Below are positions 58,302-64,000 of a stretch of DNA of 64,000 nt, piece by piece (the stretch's first letter is position 1; each line of letters begins with the position of its first letter). Both the position numbers and the translations under genes were made by a program. The notes under the pieces are model-generated. The model had not been told where the DNA came from. It worked only from the letters and a program-made list of their open reading frames with translations, and ran no database searches. Source of the stretch: Paraburkholderia ferrariae NBRC 106233 (GTDB taxonomy: Bacteria; Pseudomonadota; Gammaproteobacteria; Burkholderiales; Burkholderiaceae); the NCBI RefSeq assembly GCF_000685035.1, contig NZ_BAYB01000021.1, positions 1 through 64,000 of the forward strand, given 5' to 3'.

Positions 58302-59516
58302 CTAGCGAGGTGTCGCCCTCACGAACCAGCCGCCGGGCAGCGCATGAAGGCTGCCGGCCAGTTCCAGTTGCAGCAGGGCCGCCTGGAGCGCCGCTTCCGC
58401 CATGTCGGTGCGTGCAGCGAGGATTTCAAGCGTGGCCGGTGCGTGGCCGAGGGCGTCGAGCAGCCGCTGGGCTTCGGCGCCGGGGGCGGCGGGCGAGGCG
58501 GGCCCGTAATGCGGCGGCGGCGTGATCGCTGGGCTGGGTGGCGCGACGCTCCGCGCGCAAACCGCAGAGGACGGGTTTTTCGCGCGCTCCCGGGCTGCTC
58601 GCACCCGCAGTTGGGGTTGTATGACGCCCAGCGATGCCAGCACTTCCTCCGGCGTTTCGACCAGTTGCGCTCCTTGCTTGATCAACTCGTGGCAGCCGCG
58701 TGTGAGCGGTGCGTGAATCGACCCCGGCAGCGCGAAGACGTCGCGCCCCATTTCGTTCGCGAGCCGCGCGGTGATGAGCGAGCCCGAGCGCATGGCGGCC
58801 TCCACGACCACCACGCCTTCCACCAGCGCGGCGATTACACGGTTGCGCTGCGGGAAGTTGGCGGAGCGCGCGGGCGTGCCGAGCGGCCACTCGGAGACGA
58901 TGGCGCCGCACCCGGCAATCTGCGCAGCGAGCGCATGGTGCGCAGCCGGATACACGAGATCGGCGCCGGTGCCGATCACCGCGACGGTCCCGCCCGATTC
59001 GCCCAGCGCGCCCCGATGCGCGGCGCCATCCACGCCTAGCGCGAGCCCCGAAACCACCGTGAGGCCCGACGCGGCGAAGGTCTGTGCGAACCGGGTGGCG
59101 TCTTCGAGCGCCTGCGGCGTGGCGTTGCGGCTACCCACCACGGCAATGCTGCGCGCGTGCAGCAGCGCCAGGCGCCCCTGCACGTAGAGGAGCGGGGGCG
59201 GGTCGGGCATGGCGAGAAGCCGCGCCGGGTAGGCAGGATCGGCGAGCGTGACGAGCGCGTTGCCGCGCGCCGCGCACCACCTGTCGAGCGCTTCGCGCTG
59301 TGCCGCGAAATCCGGCGCCGGCGGCGCCAGGGCGGCGCGTGCCGCTTCGCTGCCCGCTACCGCGGCGAGCGCGGAGAACGGCTGCGCGAGCACGTTCTGC
59401 GGCAGCCCGAAAGCGCCGAGCAGCGCACGCAGCGCCACCGGTTTCAGGCCGCGCGCCGTGGCAAGCCGAAGCCAGGCGGTCCGTTCGTCCGCGCCGAGCG
59501 GCAAAGTGGCAGGCAT
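58302..59516 (-). CDS. dprA: DNA processing protein DprA
   Basis: DprA protects incoming single-stranded DNA and loads RecA during transformation. The 404-residue protein has an N-terminal SAM-like region. The Rossmann fold motifs include ARSIAVVGSRNATPQALE, TVVSGLALGVDGAAHRGAL and the later NRVIAALVEGVVVVEAA. The C-terminal winged helix (LLDALGHAPATLEILAART) is present. The start is ATG 59516 with GGGAG upstream; the frame is open to 59546. It is divergent from def, as in other Burkholderia. Confidence 0.95.
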   Translation of the reverse strand: MPATLPLGADERTAWLRLATARGLKPVALRALLGAFGLPQNVLAQPFSALAAVAGSEAARAALAPPAPDFAAQREALDRWCAARGNALVTLADPAYPARLLAMPDPPPLLYVQGRLALLHARSIAVVGSRNATPQALEDATRFAQTFAASGLTVVSGLALGVDGAAHRGALGESGGTVAVIGTGADLVYPAAHHALAAQIAGCGAIVSEWPLGTPARSANFPQRNRVIAALVEGVVVVEAAMRSGSLITARLANEMGRDVFALPGSIHAPLTRGCHELIKQGAQLVETPEEVLASLGVIQPQLRVRAARERAKNPSSAVCARSVAPPSPAITPPPHYGPASPAAPGAEAQRLLDALGHAPATLEILAARTDMAEAALQAALLQLELAGSLHALPGGWFVRATPR

Positions 59517-59768
59517 GCAGAAACTCCCGCGCCGGGCGCATTGCAACCCGTCGTGATAAAATTTTCACCATCCGAAATACACAGCGGCGCTTCCCGCGAG
59601 GCGTCGCGCAGACCTGGGCGATCGGCCTGCGGGGCGGGTGGCGGCGCGTTGAATCCGGCCGTTTAGTCCGTATATCCTCTTCATCCCGTAGTGGGCCGGC
59701 AAGCTGGCCGAACGGCCAGTCTGCGCGATGCCGGACCTTCCCGGCGCCCCGAGAAACTCCGTCAAATC

Positions 59769-60272
59769 ATGGCTCTACTGAACATCCTTCATTACCCGGA
59801 CAAGCGCCTGCACAAGGTCGCCAAGCCGGTCGAGGTCTTCGACGACCGTATCCGCAAGCTCGTGGCGAACATGGCCGAGACGATGTACGCCGCTCCCGGC
59901 GTCGGGCTCGCGGCGACTCAGGTGGACGTGCACGAGCGCGTCGTGGTGATCGACGTTTCCGACGCGCACGACGAACTGCGCGTGTTCATCAACCCGGAAA
60001 TCGTCTGGTCGAGCGACGAGCGCAAGATCAACGAAGAGGGCTGCCTCTCGGTGCCGGGCATCTACGACAACGTCGAGCGCGCCGAAAAGGTGCGCGTGCG
60101 CGCAAAGAACGAGAACGGCGAGACCTACGAAGTGGATTGCGAAGGCTTGCTCGCCGTGTGCATCCAGCACGAAATGGATCATCTGATGGGCCGCGTGTTC
60201 GTGGAATACCTCTCGTCGCTCAAGCAAACGCGCATCAAGAGCAAGATGAAGAAGGCCGAACGCGCGATGTGA
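59769..60272 (+). CDS. def: Peptide deformylase
   Basis: This 167-residue metalloenzyme removes the N-formyl group from new proteins. All three signature motifs are present: GVGLAATQV, EGCLSVPG and QHEMDHLMG with the metal-binding HExxH. The start is ATG 59769 (MALLNILHYPD); the frame extends to 59691. fmt follows after 51 bases, so the formylation/deformylation pair is likely one operon. Confidence 0.97.
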   Translation: MALLNILHYPDKRLHKVAKPVEVFDDRIRKLVANMAETMYAAPGVGLAATQVDVHERVVVIDVSDAHDELRVFINPEIVWSSDERKINEEGCLSVPGIYDNVERAEKVRVRAKNENGETYEVDCEGLLAVCIQHEMDHLMGRVFVEYLSSLKQTRIKSKMKKAERAM

Positions 60273-60323
60273 GGCGTTCGCGCCGCTGCGCCGTTTCCTT
60301 CATCGACTTCTCTTCCGGGCACC

Positions 60324-61322
60324 ATGAGCCACTCCCTTCGCGTCATCTTTGCCGGCACGCCGGAATTCGCAGCCGCGGCGCTTGCCGCGATCCACGAGGC
60401 GGGCTTCCCGGTGCCGCTCGTGTTGACCCAGCCCGACCGCCCGGCGGGACGCGGGATGAAGCTGCAGGCCAGCCCGGTCAAGCGCTACGCGCAGGAGCAG
60501 GGCCTGGCTGTCGCGCAGCCCACCTCGCTGCGCCGCGCGGGCAAGTATCCCGAGGAGGCGGTCGCCGCCCTGGACCTCATGCGCGCGACGCCGCACGACG
60601 TGATGGTCGTGGCGGCCTACGGCCTGATCCTGCCGCAGGAGGTGCTCGACATTCCCCCGCATGGCTGCATCAACATCCATGCTTCGCTGCTGCCGCGCTG
60701 GCGCGGCGCCGCGCCGATCCATCGCGCGATCGAAGCGGGCGATGCCGAAACCGGCATCACCCTCATGCAGATGGACGCCGGCCTCGATACCGGCGCGATG
60801 ATTTCGGAAGCCCGCACGCCGATCACCGCGGCCGATACCACCTCCACCCTGCACGACCGGCTGGCGCAACTGGGCGCGCAACTGATCGTCGAGGCGCTCG
60901 TGAAGCTGGAGCGCGACAAAGCGCTGCCGGCTAAGCCGCAGCCGGCCGAAGGCGCGACCTACGCCGAAAAGATCGGCAAGCAGGAGGCGCTGCTCGACTG
61001 GCGCCGCTCCGCAGACGTGCTGGTGCGCCAGATCCGCGCCTTCGACCCGTTCCCGGGCGGCGCCGCGACGCTGGACGGCGCGCAGCTCAAGCTGTGGGCG
61101 GCTGAGTTGGCCGCCGACTTCAAGGTTTCCGCCGGCGCCGCGCCGGGCCAGATCCTGGAGGTAACGCCAGCCGGCGTAGTCGTCGCCTGCGGCGAAGGCG
61201 CGCTGCGCGTGACGCAATTGCAGAAGCCGGGTGGCAAACGCTTGCCCGCGCGCGAATTCCTCGCGGGCTTGCCGCTCGCGGCGGGCCAGCGCTTCCAGCT
61301 TGCCGATACGCCCGAAGTCTGA
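60324..61322 (+). CDS. fmt: Methionyl-tRNA formyltransferase
   Basis: This 332-residue enzyme formylates initiator Met-tRNA using 10-formyl-tetrahydrofolate. It starts MSHSLRVIFAGTPEFAAAAL and has the catalytic region INIHASLLPRWRGAAPIHRAI with Asn, His and later Asp (MQMDAGLDTGAM). A C-terminal OB-like domain binds tRNA. It is co-oriented with def and a LysE-type exporter gene. Confidence 0.97.
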   Translation: MSHSLRVIFAGTPEFAAAALAAIHEAGFPVPLVLTQPDRPAGRGMKLQASPVKRYAQEQGLAVAQPTSLRRAGKYPEEAVAALDLMRATPHDVMVVAAYGLILPQEVLDIPPHGCINIHASLLPRWRGAAPIHRAIEAGDAETGITLMQMDAGLDTGAMISEARTPITAADTTSTLHDRLAQLGAQLIVEALVKLERDKALPAKPQPAEGATYAEKIGKQEALLDWRRSADVLVRQIRAFDPFPGGAATLDGAQLKLWAAELAADFKVSAGAAPGQILEVTPAGVVVACGEGALRVTQLQKPGGKRLPAREFLAGLPLAAGQRFQLADTPEV

Positions 61323-61424
61323 AAGATGGGGCCATCACCCGCCAGTCGTCCGTTCGGCCAGTGCCGCGCACCCAGTCCGGCGCGTTAGAATCGATTCGCC
61401 TGATTCGTATTTCCTGAGGACGTC

Positions 61425-62096
61425 ATGCTTGGCATCACCCATTTCGGTTTCTTCTGCGTCGCGGTTTTTCTGCTCAACGTGACGCCGGGGCCGGATACCG
61501 CTTATATCGTCGGCCGCAGCGTGGCGCAGGGCCGTAGTGCGGGTCTCGTTTCGGCGCTCGGCATTTCGGCCGGATGCTGCGTCCACGCGCTCGCCTGCGC
61601 GTTCGGCCTGACCGCCCTGCTGGCGGCTTCCGCCACGGCGTTCACCGTCGTCAAGTTCGTTGGGGCGATCTATCTGGTCTATCTGGGCACGCGCCTGATC
61701 TTCTCGAAGGCCGATGCCGCGGCGAAGGTGCCTGAAGCGGCACCCGAGGCGGTACCCGAAGCGGCACCCATGCCCGCAGTTGCGCCGCGCCCGCTGCGGC
61801 AGCTCTTCCTGCAGGGCTTCTGGACCAACGTGCTCAATCCCAAGGTCGTGCTGTTCTTCGTCTCGTTCTTCCCGCAGTTCGTGAGCGCGGAGAGTGCGCA
61901 CAAGGCGCTTGCGTTCCTCGCGCTCGGCGTGGTGTTCGTGCTGATGAGCACGGTCTGGAACAGCTTCGTCGCGTGGATTGCCGGCAGCGTCACGCGGCGC
62001 TTCTCGGGCAAGCCGGGCGTCAAGAAGTGGCTGGACCGCACCGTCGGCACGGCGTTCGTCGGCCTCGGCGTGAAACTCGCCACGGCCACCCGCTGA
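61425..62096 (+). CDS. LysE/RhtB-family amino acid exporter
   Basis: This 223-residue inner-membrane protein has five to six hydrophobic segments. The family's start pattern is FFCVAVFLLNVTPGPDTAYIVGRSVAQG, and the later segment is GFWTNVLNPKVVLFFVSFFPQF. Between them lies an unusual Pro/Ala/Glu repeat linker (EAAPEAVPEAAPMPA). It probably exports an amino acid or small metabolite; the substrate is unknown. It follows fmt by about 100 bases. Confidence 0.92.
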   Translation: MLGITHFGFFCVAVFLLNVTPGPDTAYIVGRSVAQGRSAGLVSALGISAGCCVHALACAFGLTALLAASATAFTVVKFVGAIYLVYLGTRLIFSKADAAAKVPEAAPEAVPEAAPMPAVAPRPLRQLFLQGFWTNVLNPKVVLFFVSFFPQFVSAESAHKALAFLALGVVFVLMSTVWNSFVAWIAGSVTRRFSGKPGVKKWLDRTVGTAFVGLGVKLATATR

Positions 62097-62220
62097 GATT
62101 GAATTTTTCGTGTCCGCCCATATCTAACAAATCGCTTACAATGCGCTCGCTGCGGCCTCTGACCTGGGGGCCGGCGCGAGACTGACGATTTGAATCCCTC
62201 TGGGTGAAGGAGCACATCAC

Positions 62221-63078
62221 ATGTTCAATTGGGTCAAAACCGCGATGTTGATGGCCGCGATTACGGCCCTCTTTATCGTGATCGGCGGCATGATCGGCGG
62301 GCAGCGCGGCATGATGTTCGCGCTCGTGATCGCGCTCGGCATGAACTTCTTCTCGTACTGGTTCTCGGACAAGATGGTCCTGCGCATGTACAACGCGCAG
62401 GAAGTGGACGAAACCACGGCGCCGCAGTTCTACCGCATGGTCCGGGAACTGGCCACGCGCGCGAACCTGCCCATGCCGCGCGTGTACCTCATCAACGAAG
62501 ACGCGCCCAACGCCTTTGCCACGGGCCGCAATCCCGAGCATGCGGCCGTCGCGGCCACCACGGGCATCCTGCGCGTGCTCTCCGAGCGCGAGATGCGCGG
62601 GGTCATGGCGCACGAGCTCGCGCACGTGAAGCACCGCGACATCCTGATTTCGACGATCTCGGCCACCATGGCCGGCGCGATTTCGGCGCTGGCGAACATC
62701 GCGATGATCTTCGGCGGCCGCGACGAGAACGGGCGTCCGGCCAACCCGATCGCGGGTATTGCCGTCGCGCTGCTCGCGCCGATTGCGGGCGCGCTGATCC
62801 AGATGGCCATTTCGCGGGCCCGCGAATTCGAAGCGGACCGGGGCGGCGCGCAGATCTCGGGCGATCCGCAGGCGCTCGCTTCCGCGCTCGACAAGATCCA
62901 TCGCTACGCACAGGGCATTCCGTTCCCGGCGGCCGAAGAGCATCCGGCGACGGCGCAGATGATGATCATGAATCCGCTCTCGGGCGGCGGCATCCAGAAC
63001 CTGTTCTCGACTCACCCGGCTACGGAAGAGCGCATCGCGCGCCTCATGGAAATGGCGCGTACGGGGCGCTTCGACTAG
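62221..63078 (+). CDS. htpX: Membrane zinc metalloprotease HtpX
   Basis: This 285-residue inner-membrane M48 protease helps in quality control of membrane proteins. Two N-terminal membrane segments precede the zinc motif VMAHELAHVKHRD (HExxH); two more hydrophobic segments and the EFEADRGG glutamate follow. The ATG is preceded by AAGGAG. A strong terminator follows the gene, and rsmB starts further downstream. Confidence 0.96.
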   Translation: MFNWVKTAMLMAAITALFIVIGGMIGGQRGMMFALVIALGMNFFSYWFSDKMVLRMYNAQEVDETTAPQFYRMVRELATRANLPMPRVYLINEDAPNAFATGRNPEHAAVAATTGILRVLSEREMRGVMAHELAHVKHRDILISTISATMAGAISALANIAMIFGGRDENGRPANPIAGIAVALLAPIAGALIQMAISRAREFEADRGGAQISGDPQALASALDKIHRYAQGIPFPAAEEHPATAQMMIMNPLSGGGIQNLFSTHPATEERIARLMEMARTGRFD

Positions 63079-63131
63079 GCGCGCCGCTTCGCGCCGTTTC
63101 GCGATTCATCGCTCGCGATCGCACGAGCAGC

Positions 63132-63159
63132 AAGAGCAGGCCCCCGGGCCTGCTCTTTT
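63132..63159 (+). terminator. Rho-independent terminator after htpX
   Basis: AAGAGCAGGCCC, two-base gap, GGGCCTGCTCTT, then TT. It is a perfect 12-base stem, 53 bases past the htpX stop. Confidence 0.88.
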
Positions 63160-63291
63160 CATTTGGGCGCTAACCGGGCATCCCGCGCATCCTCGCACCC
63201 CACGCGGTATGTTCGGAGCGTTGCGCCCACGCCACGCTACAATGCATCGTTTGCGCCGCGCGGCTCCGTGCGGTGCGCTTCCGGTTTCTTC

Positions 63292-64000
63292 ATGACTTCC
63301 AGCTCTTCCCGGCGGCCTGCCGCCCCGTCCCGCGGCGCGCGCACTGGCCATACGCGCAGGAATGCGCAGCAATCGGGGGCAGGCCCTGCCGCCTCGCATG
63401 CGGCCGTGCATCTGGCACCCGATTCGCTTGGCTTCGCACTCGATCAGGCTGCGCAGGCGGTCGGCGCAGTGCGCGCCGGCGCGGCGCTGCCCGCCGCACT
63501 GAGCAGCGCGTTTGCCGCGTTGCCGGCGGACCTCGCGCCGCTCGCGCGCGGCGCCGTGCAGGACATCGCCTATCGCACCATGCGGCGCCTCGGCCTCGTG
63601 GACTGGCTGATCCGCCAACGCGTGAGCAAGGCGCCGCCTCCCGCGGTCGCCAACATGCTGGCCTGCGCGTTCGCGCTGCTCGTGGACGACGAGGCGAACG
63701 CCGCCTATACGCCGTTCACCGTTGTCGATCAGGCCGTGCGCGCGGTGAGCGCGCGTCGCGACGTGGCGTTCGCGAAGGGTCTCGTGAACGCCGTGCTGCG
63801 CGGTTTTCTGCGCGAGCGCGAGGCATCGCTGGCCGCCGCTCAAAGCGATGAGGTGGCGCGCTGGAACTATCCGCGCTGGTGGATCGACGCCGTTCGCGCC
63901 GCCGCGCCCGACGCCTGGCAGGCGATTCTCGCCGCCGGCAACACGCAGGGACCGCTCACGCTGCGCGTGAACGCGCGCCGCACGAACGCAGCCGACTACG
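63292..64000 (+). CDS. rsmB: 16S rRNA (cytosine-967-C5)-methyltransferase RsmB (3' end cut by window)
   Basis: The frame is open from ATG 63292 to the window end, with 236 residues visible. After a low-complexity start (MTSSSSRRPAAPSRGARTGH), the N-terminal NusB-like RNA-binding domain is recognisable: PDLAPLARGAVQDIAYRTMRR-type sequence, NMLACAFALLVDD and FTVVDQAVRA with KGLVNAVLRGFLRERE. The WNYPRWWIDAVRAAAPDAW linker follows. The methyltransferase domain is outside the window. The order fmt, (LysE), htpX, rsmB is usual in Burkholderia. Confidence 0.93.
   Translation, partial: MTSSSSRRPAAPSRGARTGHTRRNAQQSGAGPAASHAAVHLAPDSLGFALDQAAQAVGAVRAGAALPAALSSAFAALPADLAPLARGAVQDIAYRTMRRLGLVDWLIRQRVSKAPPPAVANMLACAFALLVDDEANAAYTPFTVVDQAVRAVSARRDVAFAKGLVNAVLRGFLREREASLAAAQSDEVARWNYPRWWIDAVRAAAPDAWQAILAAGNTQGPLTLRVNARRTNAADY

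Overview
The window looks like the replication-origin region of the main chromosome of a Burkholderiaceae bacterium (Paraburkholderia, Caballeronia or Burkholderia type). The support is the dnaA-dnaN-gyrB block at the left, the high-GC core gene sets at the right (topB, dprA, def, fmt, htpX, rsmB) and the protein flavour throughout. Genus is inferred from recall, not from a search.

Layout: (1) 1-5207, dnaA (5' truncated), dnaN and gyrB. (2) 5208-40400, a roughly 35 kb composite accessory island. It holds an HNH-nuclease pair bracketed by direct repeats, an AT-rich SIR2-STAND protein, and an eight-gene minus-strand operon (20924 down to 10654). That operon encodes a MerR-like regulator, a 5-methylcytosine methyltransferase, a Z1/helicase-like protein, a PD-(D/E)XK protein, a MORC/MutL-like GHKL ATPase, an unknown protein, a DUF6339-like protein and Vsr. 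Next come an XRE regulator and a Tn7-like core: tnsA (frameshifted), tnsB, tnsC, tniQ, an HTH protein, a second tniQ, an AAA ATPase and a coiled-coil protein. Cargo follows: two membrane proteins, two HEPN-like proteins, a DUF6884-like protein and an HNH protein. The island ends with a zinc-finger gene, a large serine recombinase, a ParB (frameshifted) and a RepB-type ParB. (3) 40514-45290, core genes (GNAT, GyrI-like, DUF779, aldehyde dehydrogenase and small proteins). A cluster of DnaA-box-like sequences plus an AT-rich tract at 41030-41300 looks like an origin. (4) 45319-48400, a small island bounded by a degenerate copy of the tRNA-Lys 3' end and by tRNA-Lys itself. It carries two tandem copies of an RNase-A-like toxin gene and a CdiI-like immunity gene; both toxin copies are damaged. 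(5) 48706-64000, core metabolism, DNA processing and translation genes, ending in a truncated rsmB.

The strongest candidate for an unusual system is the MORC ATPase/Z1/methyltransferase operon. Its genes are packed with stop-start overlaps, it sits beside a SIR2-STAND gene, and it has its own regulator with a perfect 16-bp palindrome in front. The family combination was noted in comparative genomics of MutL/MORC homologues in restriction-modification systems. Its mechanism and two of its members (the 301-aa protein and the DUF6339-like protein) are, as far as I know, undefined. The rest of the island looks like stacked insertions of defence and mobility modules between gyrB and the next core gene.
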